Shown here in pieces: positions 55,293 through 64,000 of a DNA stretch of 64,000 bases. The notes below the pieces were generated by a model. It was not told the DNA's origin, made no database searches, and saw only the letters and a program-made list of their open reading frames with translations. Within the stretch, counting starts at the first letter, position 1, and each line of letters opens with the position of its first letter. Origin of the DNA: Nageia nagi. Its lineage: Eukaryota > Pinophyta. Where the stretch lies: contig JBITNC010000001.1 of assembly GCA_050084985.1 (NCBI GenBank), positions 87,544,001-87,608,000 of the forward strand, given 5' to 3'. A program made the translations under genes and the position numbers.

Positions 55293-57850
55293 ATGGCTAA
55301 TACTCATTCTCAAATGGCTTATCAACAACAAGAGTCATATGACCAAATCTACCATGAGGAATAACCTAGTCATAGGTATCATAGGCCTAGTAGAGAAATA
55401 TCGAGGAGAGGAATTCCTCAAAAAATAGAAGATACATTAAATGAATTAAGATAATATTTAACTCAATTAATGATTCCTCATTCTTCTCATGCTCATAGTC
55501 TTCCCTTATATCTAACTTATCTAGTAGAAAAAACACCAATAGGTAATGAGAAAAAAGTCATATCAAGGACTACTACTCCATCACAAATGCATTCAGCTTA
55601 TGCTATCTTACAAAAGGGTCCTTTAAAACTAAAATATGATCTCATTATGCATTATATACTAGATGGATGTCTTGTCTGATCCTATATAAGATGAGATGAC
55701 TATACTCCTCCACCATCTCTAGAAGGATGAATGAGTTTGATGATAGAGTTTCAATACATATGGCTACTCCCATACTTGAACCAAAAAGCCATGCTAGGGT
55801 GTATAATTATGCTTATTATATTTTAAAAACTAATACACCTACCCTTAGGACTAGTTATGTTTCTTCTACCATGAGTTATGCAGATCTTAGTACTACTTAT
55901 ACTATCCCAAGAACTAGTCATAGGATCTTTGAACAAAGACATAGGAGAAATCTTGATCCTTTAAGGTATAATGTAGGAGAAATACCATTGTACATGTATG
56001 GATCAAATTGAAATTAGTAACAACTTTAGAAAAATCAATAAATTATTTTATACAATCCAAATACACAAAAACTAAACCAACCTAGAAGATTAGGACAAGA
56101 TCCATATGTGCAAACACATGTATTTCATGCATATCAAAGTAAAACACCTTTGGGGCAACCTCAAAAATAATAGGTTCAAACCCAAATTCAAAATAGACCC
56201 AATCATAAAATAGTAGATAATAGGAAGTTGCCACCTAGAGCAAGATCCTTATCTCTCCAAGGTCATAAAAATCATGAAAATTAAAATCATCATTTACCTA
56301 GAAAAAGGGAGGTTTTACATGAGTAACAACAACTTCTAAGACCCCCTTTGCCTCAATCTAGATATGAAGTTCAAAAAAGTCATACTCTTACACCTTTATA
56401 GCAATAAGGGTAATGATAGTTGCCTCCACATCAACCACCCCCTCCTACTCCACCATATAATAAAAATTATTATGGTGATCAAACACTATCTAAAAGAAGT
56501 TATCAATCATTTTAAACAAATAGACAAAGGATAAGGTAACAAGGACAATAAAAATCCTATTTTTCCCACACAATCAACTAATGATTTTGATGAAAGGTTA
56601 ATAGAGATTGAGAAAATATTATGCCAACAAAACAAGCATAAAATCTCTTACAAGACTATTTGTAATGAGCCCATACGCTCTAGTGTTCCTAAGAATGATA
56701 TCCCTTTCAAATTTGAGATTCCAAAAATTGAATATTTTAAAGGAAAGGAGGACCCTAAAGAACATCTAAGGTGTTTTAAATATTCAAGTTATGTAATTTC
56801 CAACAATGATGCTCTAATGTTACATATATTTCTTATGACACTTGCTTGGAAAGCAATAGATTGGTATAATAACTTAATAGAACATAGCATCACAATATAT
56901 GCATAATTGGCTAATTTATTCTTAGAACACTTTATGATAAATATTAAAGATAAAACTTCCATAATTGTTCTCATAAGATTGCAATAATTTTAGGATGAGA
57001 TAATTAGAGATTTCATTTCAAGATGGAGGGTAATTTTGATAAGCATGCCTTATAATTTACCATAAGAAGAACTAGGGGAAATGTTTAGTCAAAGTTGCCT
57101 AAGATCCACTATTAGTACCTTATTGATTCAATAATACAAGACATTTATGGAAGCAATCTCTCAAGTGCCAAGATGGAGAATTAAAGGGTAAAAAGAAAGA
57201 GCCTTATGTTAGAAATAGAAATTAGGTTGAACAATCAACAAAACCAATGCCTGTTAATAAATTTTCTTATCTTAAATATGATGAATCAAACCTTCTACAA
57301 AATATACCTACTCTACAAAATGAAGAAAAAAAACCTAGGCCACCCTTAGAAAGTTTAATCCTTTGACTGAATCTTTATATGATTTTTTGAAAAAATTAAT
57401 GGACCATCAAATGATCATATTGCTTGAAATATGGTTTGAAAGGTTAGATACAAGAGATAGCAAATGGTATAATGAGAATGATTATTATCAATATCATCAC
57501 TAAGAGGGCCATACCACAGGCAAATGTAGAACATTACAACACAAGGTTCAAGGTTTGATTGATCAAGGAAGATTACAAGTAGACAACCCATTGGCTATCC
57601 TTAATCAAAATCTAGGAATATATCAGAATCCTCTTCATAAACATTAAGAAAATACTATACCATCACAAATACACCAAAATAAAGTAACACACAAGATGCT
57701 TCTACCTTTGTTTCTATGGTAAGCATAACCACAAGAGCCCAAAGGGCATAAGGGAGGCAAGTTGATATTCCAAATAATCAAACAAATGATGGTATTATAC
57801 AACCAAATATACCTAGACATCAACTTTTTAATATTTTAGTAAATGGAGCT
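55293..57850 (+). pseudogene. gag: Gag of element C
   Basis: Start at ATG 55,293 (MANTHSQMAYQQQESYDQIY), supported by the same start in D. A hydrophilic Gln-rich N-terminus is followed by Pro-rich linkers (56,430-56,460) and DERLIEIEKILC (56,600). The capsid part has VPKNDIPFKFEIPKIEYFKG (56,687), KEHLRCFKYSSYV, LAWKAIDWYNNLIEHSI (56,840), LANLFLEHFMINIKDK and a RDFISRW block. A worn knuckle-like part lies at 57,480-57,560 (HHEGHT-type segment with TGKCRTLQHKVQGLIDQG). The A-x-x-W-[FY] and F..[HQ]F patterns of the retrotransposon Gag family are seen. Numerous stops. Confidence 0.8.
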
Positions 57851-59600
57851 TTGCAACATTAGTTAAAAAACTCACAATATGTCCTTATTTGAGTTGTTAT
57901 AACAATCTAAAAATCACTAATAAGCTATGAAACAATTGTTGCAAATAATTGAATTAGATATTAATGATCTTGAAAGTTTTGTGTCCTTTGTGGAGAATAT
58001 TAAAACAAATCAAAAACCCACTATTGCCTTCCATGATCATGAAATTAGACAATCAAACCATTCATAGGGTCAAGATCCTCCATTACATACTATAGCTAAG
58101 ATAGATGTGAAGGCTTTTAAAAGAATATTAATAGATGAAGGTTTTGTAATAAATATCATTTATACAACTACCTATAAAAATTTTAATCTTCCTTTCTCAT
58201 ACATATGTGCACCTTCCTTACAATTAAGAGCCTTTAATGATGCTTTATGCTCAACAATGGGATCTAAATCATTTCCCATCATTGTAGGATCTAAAACCAT
58301 ACAAATATTATTATAGGTTATTGAAGGAGATATAACACAATAAAACTTACTCCTAGGAAGACCATGGATTAGAGACATGCAATGTGTCCCATAAACATAT
58401 CATAATTGTTTGAAATACATTCATGATGGGGTAGTACATTGTGTACTCGATGATGAAAATCTATACTCCCATTGCAATCATACACATATTTCAAGGGAGA
58501 TCGCTATGCCTTCCACTCATTATTTTACACTGCCCATGGTTCTTGAAAAAGGTATCAATAGTAGATATTGATAAAGAAGGTGCTTCTCTAATTTATTTAA
58601 AGGGGAAAGATCTTATTGATATTGAAATACCTCTTATACCAAAGATTAATAAGGATTCATTACTAAAAATAAAACCAACAATCCTGGAAAAGAAAACATG
58701 AGAAGAAAGAGCACAAAAGCTAGATGAAGTAAAAAAAGCTTCATCATCAAAAGCATTTTTTTTGATAAATAAAATAGATAATGATGGTACGATAAAATAT
58801 AAACCATCAAATACTTATCATTTGACTATAAAATTGACTTATTATGAAATAGGGTAATTTGCTACTGATGATGTCATTTTTAATATTCCTATAGCTCAAG
58901 AAATAGAAAGACATAAAGAGCCTCCTTGTGTGGTAGGTAATTAGTAACAATAGGGAAATTACCTAATCAAATGATTTTTGTATATCAAGATCCTATAGAA
59001 CCACCTATCCTTCCTTTACCTCAATATAATGAAGGTACTTTTTGTGATTCATTAGAATACTTATCACCAGACGTAAGAACATTTGTCCAAAGATACTTTG
59101 ATAGGTGTCATTAGAAAGGACTAGGTTTAGGATGGTATGAACAAGTACCTAGATACACTATTGAAATTCATTATCAATTACCTAGTGATAAGATAGGATT
59201 AGGTTATAAGAGCAAAAATCAAGGAGTATCTAGTTTCAAGATAACTAAGTTAGAACCCCAATCCACAACATATCAAAGTTTATTTGAAGTACCTAAATGG
59301 ATGACAAATCAAGATGACATGGAGTTTGAAATATTATTATTTGGAGGGTTATTCTCCATTATATCAATTAACATGGTAGAGATTGCAGAAATATGTGATG
59401 ATCTAATACCCCAAGTAAATGTTGATTGGTTTAGAAGTGATGAGTTTGAGATGATAGGCTCAAAAAATTCAAATAGTTCTTCTTCATACTTTCTAGTAGA
59501 TGAAGAAACTATAGATTTTACATTAATTCTTGAATAATGTACAATCCAAAATTTCAAAAACATAGATACAATCTTATAGAATATAAACTTGAATATCAAT
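57851..59600 (+). pseudogene. pro: Protease and protease-RT linker of element C
   Basis: AMKQLLQIIELDINDLESF (57,925-57,985) leads into the protease with RILIDEGFVINIIYTT (58,120), LQLRAFNDALCSTMGS (58,220), an SFPIIVGSKTIQ strand and a LLLGRPWIRDMQC end (58,345). The active site is D-E-G, an acceptable variant in Tat elements. The linker continues with GASLIYLKGKDLIDIEIPLI (58,595), LSPDVRTFVQRYF (59,065) and an acidic tail with VNVDWFRSDEFEMI (59,415). D matches across the whole stretch up to its break. Frame breaks occur at several places. Protease would cut the polyprotein. Confidence 0.8.
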
Positions 59601-59739
59601 ACTACTTTTGGAAGATTAGTATGAAGCTAAAGATGAAGAATACAATGCCAATAATAATAATTGGTTTCCAATACACAACCAATTAGAAGAGGGATCTCAC
59701 ATGTTAATTGAATAAATCATCAAAATTAATTTAAATAAT

Positions 59740-60560
59740 GAACCTAATAGCCCTAAAATAATTCAATTAGGAAAATCCTTTACTAAATATGAGAGAAAAG
59801 AGTTCATTACAATACTTAAGGAAAAACAAGAAATATTTGCATGGTCATATGTTGATATGCTTGGGCTTGATCCTAATTTAGTAGTGCATAACCTTGGTAT
59901 AACAAAAGGTGCAAAACTTGTTAAACAAAAACTATGAAAATGTATCCTACAATTACCTTAATGGTAAAAGAGGAGTTACAAAAGCTTTTAGAAGCCAATT
60001 TTATTGACCCAACTAATTACTCTAATTGGATTTCCAATTTGGTACTAGTTAAGAAATCCATTGGAAAGATTAGAATATGCATAGATTTTAGAGATCTAAA
60101 TATAGCATGCCCTAAGGAAAACTTCCCCTTAACAAACATAAATAGCTTAGTTGATTCTACCACATGAAAAAAAAAAGTTATCACTCATGGATGGTTTCTT
60201 AGGGTACAATCAAATTAAGGTATTATCATAAGACCAACATAAAACCATATTTACAACACCATGGAGAACATTTTGTTATAGAGTAATGCCTTTTGGATTA
60301 AAAAATGCTAGAACTACTTATCAAAGAGTTATGACATACATCTTCTATGATTACATGCATGATATCATAGAAGATTATGTAGATGATATGCTAGATAAAT
60401 CAAAAACATGAGAGGATCACCCCAAAGTGCTCATTAAAATATTTGATAGGTTACTAGAACATAAAATTCAATTAAACCCAAAGAAGTGTGTTTTTGGGGT
60501 AACATCTGGGAAATTATTAGGTTTCATTGTCTCTAGATAAGGGATTGAATTAGATCCTAA
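59740..60560 (+). pseudogene. pol: Reverse transcriptase of element C
   Basis: RT starts after a linker with RKEFITILKEKQEIFAWSY (59,790-59,850) and DMLGLDPNLVVHNL. Then come MYPTITLMVKEELQKLLEAN (59,940), NLVLVKKSIGKIRICIDFRD (60,035), NIACPKENFPLTNI, FLGYNQIKVL (60,200), TTPWRTFCYRVMPFGLKNA (60,255-60,310) and the catalytic block DIIEDYVDDMLDKSK (60,361-60,405). The thumb LNPKKCVFGVTSGKLLGFIV follows. The D-Y-V-D-D variant is that of the Tat lineage. A frame change lies near 60,170, and a stop stands for Gln in V-[ALS]-x-x-DQH (60,229). Best preserved copy of RT in the window. Confidence 0.9.
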
Positions 60561-61200
60561 CAAAATAAAAATAATAACAATATGTCCCCCTCTCAAATAT
60601 AAAATAACTACAAAGCTTATAGGGTAAGTTGCAAACCACAAGATGTTTCATTTCTCAGTTATCAGATAAGTGTAAACCTTTTAATAAACTTTTGAAGAAG
60701 GGTATTATCTATCACTGGGGTAATGAACAATAAGATGCATTTGATGAGATTAAATGCTATCTTCTTTCACCACCCATTCTAGTAGCACCTAAACCTAGAG
60801 AACCTTTGTTGTTATATATATTAGCTATAGAAATAGCCTTAGGAACCATGCTTGCTCAAAATAATGAGAATAGTAAAGAACAAGCAATATATTAGCTTAG
60901 TAGAACTTTAGTTGGTTATGAGATCAAGGATATATATTTGAAAAAGTTATACATAGCAATAGTATTTGCAAACAAAAAATTAAGACATTACATGCTAAAC
61001 CATACCATGTATGTAAGTGCTAAAGTCGATCCTTTGAAATACATGATGAATAAAACTTTTCAAAATACAAGAACATCTAAATGGATCATGCATCTAACTG
61101 AATTCGACTTATTTTTCATAAGTCAAAAATTAATTAAAAGATAAGTCATCTCTGATTACCTCACTAAGGCACCATTATCTAATGATAATCCACTCATTAT
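60561..61200 (+). pseudogene. pol: RNase H of element C
   Basis: Blocks: CKPFNKLLKKGIIYHWGNEQ (60,670), FDEIKCYLLSPPILVAPK, LAIEIALGTMLAQNNE (60,822), LVGYEIKDIYLKKLYIAIVF (60,910), KLRHYMLNHTMYVSAKVDP (60,980) and FQNTRTSKWIMHLTEFD (61,057). This order is that of the gypsy-type RNase H fused to RT. The first acidic residue expected in Y-x-D/A-S is not clear. Stops at about 60,730 and 60,893 break it. Confidence 0.84.
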
Positions 61201-61259
61201 AGAATTACCAAATGAACATGTATTTCAATTAGATGAAAAGGAAATTCCCATAGAATCTA

Positions 61260-61660
61260 AAGAAGTTTGGGATATGGTAATATATTTTGATGGCTCAAGA
61301 TGCAAGCAAAGCAGGGGTGCTGATGTTGTTTTTGTTACACCCCAAGGAGTTACCATACCCTATTCCTTTAAATTTAATGTTCCTTATATAAATAAAAATT
61401 TTGAATATGAAGCCTTAATCTTAACCATTAAAACTACTATAAAATTGAAATTGAAAAAGGTAAAATTCATTAGTGATTTGTTGTTAATCATAAATCAAGT
61501 CAAAGAGATCTTACAATGTAAGAAACCTTTGTTGCAAAAATATAAGAGATTATGAAAAATATTTTATTATCTTTTGAAAAATATGATTTAGAAGTAGCAC
61601 TATGATCAACTAATAGGTTTTCTGATGCTATGGCTTCCATCAAATCTTTAATGCCTGCAA
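61260..61660 (+). pseudogene. pol: Second RNase H of element C
   Basis: VWDMVIYFDGSRCKQSRGAD (61,268-61,325) with the first Asp, FEYEALILTIKTTIKLKLKK (61,402) with the Glu, KFISDLLLII (61,465) with the third Asp, then KKPLLQKYKR. A stop at 61,553 ends the open part, and the last helix continues in another frame (DAMASIKS-like, 61,625). The domain is the additional RNase H of Tat elements and matches A at 1,296-1,772. Confidence 0.85.
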
Positions 61661-61699
61661 ACCCTAATCAAAAAATGATCCCTATTGAAATTGTTCAAA

Positions 61700-63015
61700 T
61701 CATTCAATCCTCAATAGAATTATATGTATTTGAACATATAGTCTTGAATATTGTAATAGAAGACAAAAATTCATGGCATACATAATTTTTCAAATTCTTA
61801 AAGAGATGGTGTATTACTTAAAGACTCAACAAAATCATCTCAAAAAGCATTCAAGATAAAAGTTTTTCACTTCTCCATGATAGGAGATGTCTTATACTGT
61901 AGGGGTTTTGATAGAATATTACTAATATGTTTAAAGTGGGAAAATTCACAAATTTCTATTTCATACACACATGATGGAATTTTTGGAGGACATTTTAGTG
62001 GCTCTACAATCATAAAATGATTAATGCATATGGGATATTACTAGCCTAGTATGGAATGTGATTGCATGGAATACATTATAAAATGTGTTAAATATAAACA
62101 ACATGTGAATCTATTTAATCAAACCTCGTATACATTACAACCCATGTAATCATTATGTCCATTCTCAAGATGGGCATTAGATTTAATAGGTCAAATCTCT
62201 CCTATTTCCTTAAGAGGTCATAAGTTTATAATAGCTACTACAAAATATTTTACAAAATGGATAGAAGCTATTCATATGATCTCAAAAAAAGGGCCAAAAA
62301 TAGTAGAATTCATATAGAACCATATTATATATTATTTTGGAATTCTAGCCCAAATTATCACTAATAATGGAAAAACTTCAAAAATAAGGAAGTTCAGGCT
62401 TTGTGTAAAGGATATCACATCTATTTAAGCTTCTCAACTCCTTACTATCCTCAATAGAATGGTCAAGCCAAAGCTACAAACAAAACTATTCATAACATTC
62501 TATTAAAAATTATTGATGACTCCCATCAAGATTGGCATGCAAGAATATCACATGCATTGTGGGCCTATCAAACTAGTATTCAAACTCCTACTAGGGCAAC
62601 TCTATTTTCCTTAGTTTACAGGGCCAAAGTATTATTGCCCTTAGAAATAGAAATTCCTTCTTTACAAATTGCATTACAAGATTATATCACTGATGAATCA
62701 ATTCATCAAACAAGATTAGATCAATTACTACTTTTAGATGAAAGAAGAATTAAAATGTTAGAGCATTTACATACTTATCAAAATCATATTAAAGTAACCT
62801 TCAATAAAAAAAGTTTAAACTCATGAATTTAACATAGGGGATTTGGTTTTAAAATAAAAACAACAAACTTCTCAAATGGAATCATAGCTCTTAATTGGTT
62901 ATGTACTTACATGATTAAAATAAAATTTGGATCTAGGGCTTATCATTTAATTGATATGGAAGGTAACAAAGAGAGTGAACCCATAAATATCATGCATCTT
63001 TGACCTTTCTATAGT
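61700..63015 (+). pseudogene. pol: Integrase of element C
   Basis: Zinc-finger region around 61,880-62,160 (IGDVLY..GFDRIL, then His/Cys remains). Core: RWALDLIGQISPISLRGHKF (62,171) with the first Asp, ILAQIITNNG (62,340; Asn where the second Asp is expected), and NGQAKATNKTI (62,460; Lys where the catalytic Glu is expected). DWHARISHALWAYQTSIQTP (62,530) and the open stretch 62,557-62,826 (LFSLVYRAKVLLPLEIEIPS) follow. The tail has YMIKIKFGSRAYHLIDMEGN (62,910-62,965). Two of three catalytic residues are changed, in addition to frame breaks. Confidence 0.86.
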
Positions 63016-63189
63016 TAATAAACTTTTTTAATTAGAAGTTGTATATATTCTAAATAAGATTTTTTATTCAAAAAAATTAACAAAATTTTTTTTCTTAAAA
63101 ACTTATACATATTTAATGTATTTGGAAAAGAAAATGACATTAAAAAAAAAGTAAAAGAATCCACTTGATTGCTGATCAAAGAGGTATTC
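63016..63189 (+). other. Gap between integrase and sense ORF in element C
   Basis: AT-rich, about 170 bp, with poly-T and poly-A runs. A has about 115 bp at the same place. Confidence 0.5.
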
Positions 63190-64000
63190 AATAAAAACCT
63201 TGGTTTGAGAAACCAAGATATTTGAAAGATAGGATTATAAAAGAATTATCCCTAAATATTTCCCTAGAAACATAAATATCCTTCATTTACCTATTAATTT
63301 ACAAAGAATCATAACCTTAAACTTATTGCCAGAAAGATACCAAGGATGGGAGATAAGTGTTCACGGAGATAACTTGGAAATTTATGTGGATAAAGCCATT
63401 TACCACCTTAGTCATGCACATTATTTTGTGCAAGTTCACACGGTAAACTTGTTATGCCAATATTGGCCTACTTCAACCCCCAAGATCATAATTAATTGCT
63501 TTTTCAATAATTGGATCTAGAATAGAGTTGTTAACACTTTGCCAAATGAAGATTTTCTATTCATATGGATGGACTAGATGACAAGAGACCTAATTCACCA
63601 TAAAATTATCTATGATTTTTACACTATGTTCATGCATAAGCCTCAATGATCAATTATATGTGTTCAAAATATTGACCAATGATTCTCTTGAATTAGGTCA
63701 AGATTTCCTCATCTTCCTCCCTGTAGTGTTCAAACAAGAATTGTGATGTCAAGAACACTAAAACCAATAAAAAACATAATTTATTCTTGCAAAACATGAT
63801 TTTGTTGATATATTCCTATAATATCAATATATGCAAGCATTAATAAAGTCTCATTACATTTAAATAGCCTTCTTCTTTGCCTTACCAAAAGAAATTCAAG
63901 AAGTTATAGCCATGATTTTTTATAAATAAATGAGGAACCAATGCTTGGAACTTAAAAATTAGTGGTCTTAGGGAAACTATTGAGTTAGAAGTAAATAATA
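63190..64000 (+). pseudogene. Unrecognised sense ORF downstream of integrase, element C copy
   Basis: Sense-strand blocks in order: KPWFEKPRYLKDRIIKEL (63,199), NILHLPINLQRIITLN (63,277), the open piece 63,326-63,520 with GWEISVHGDNLEIYVDKAIY and QVHTVNLLCQYWPTSTP (63,430), and LCLTKRNS / LPKEIQEVI-like residues near 63,880 in shifted frames. A has the same blocks at 3,256-3,550 and 3,920-4,000 (GWKIYVKGENIEIY, QVHKINLLCLYWHT, DLPKEMQLVIS). The shared text after both integrases shows a real extra protein of this family. No domain is recognised. It continues past the right edge. Confidence 0.62.

Larger units (their letters stand above)
52505..64000 (+). mobile_element. Element C: Tat-type Ty3/gypsy element, 3' part outside window
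   Basis: 5' LTR, primer site, a 1.9-kb leader with 22-bp and 100-bp tandem repeats, gag (55,293), protease, RT, RNase H, second RNase H, integrase and the beginning of the extra sense ORF, all on the + strand in the standard order. It interrupts the RT of G at 52,505. It matches D over gag-protease and A over pol and the sense ORF, so the three are one family. The expected antisense PMD ORF and 3' LTR should lie right of the window. All genes have stops and shifts. Confidence 0.88.

Noticed and set aside
1-64000. CRISPR arrays, bacterial operons, tRNA or rRNA genes
   Set aside because: No regularly spaced palindromic repeats, no ribosome-binding sites or operon-like gene packing, and no cloverleaf or rRNA core sequence were seen; the content is plant retroelements.

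Overview
The window is a plant nuclear intergenic region made almost entirely of decayed LTR retrotransposons. I see no intact gene, tRNA, rRNA, CRISPR array or bacterial feature. The sequence is very AT-rich and strongly short of CG (no CG dinucleotide in positions 1-600). Every retroelement reading frame is broken by in-frame stops and frameshifts, many of them where a conserved Gln or Trp is expected. This fits a large, heavily methylated seed-plant genome with old, deaminated repeats. A deaminated gymnosperm such as Welwitschia would fit, but the sequence alone cannot prove that.

Layout. (1) Positions 1-13,463 (+): element A, a Ty3/gypsy element of the Tat type, entering from the left with RT, RNase H, a second plant-cellular-type RNase H and integrase. 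It then has an unrecognised sense ORF, a long repeat-rich spacer, an antisense plant-mobile-domain (PMD) ORF, and a 3' LTR at 12,596-13,463. (2) 13,464-20,969 (-): element D, same family, opposite strand, with 5' LTR, primer site, long leader, gag and protease; it is cut by A. (3) 20,970 to about 27,000-28,000 (-): element E, an Athila-type Ty3/gypsy element with gag, protease, RT, RNase H and integrase, cut by D at the end of its integrase. A is therefore nested in D, and D in E. (4) 27,979-31,176: element F, a small non-coding element with about 210-bp terminal repeats and an Athila-like primer site. (5) 31,478-31,978: a solo Ty1/copia-like LTR. (6) 32,888-42,294 (+): element B, a whole element with 646/708-bp LTRs and a perfect 5-bp target duplication (TTAGG). 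It has gag and an antisense PMD ORF but no recognisable pol. (7) About 45,668-52,504 (+): element G, a chromovirus-like Ty3/gypsy element with an iMet-type primer site, gag, protease and partial RT. (8) 52,505-64,000 (+): element C, a second Tat element inserted in the RT of G; it runs off the right edge after its integrase and the same extra sense ORF seen in A.

How the parts relate. A, C and D are one Tat family. A shows the 3' half, D the 5' half, and C the 5' half plus pol, so a nearly complete family architecture can be read from them: LTR, primer site, roughly 2-kb leader with about 100-bp tandem repeats, gag, protease, RT, RNase H, second RNase H, integrase, sense ORF, spacer, antisense PMD ORF, LTR. 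B shares its LTR start motif (TGTAGAC..CTAAAAATGA) and the PMD ORF but lacks pol, so it looks like a non-autonomous partner. The most novel material is the conserved sense ORF after integrase (A 3,240-4,320; C 63,190-64,000), the PMD-carrying element B without pol, and the structured repeats (hairpins and tandem arrays) inside these elements.
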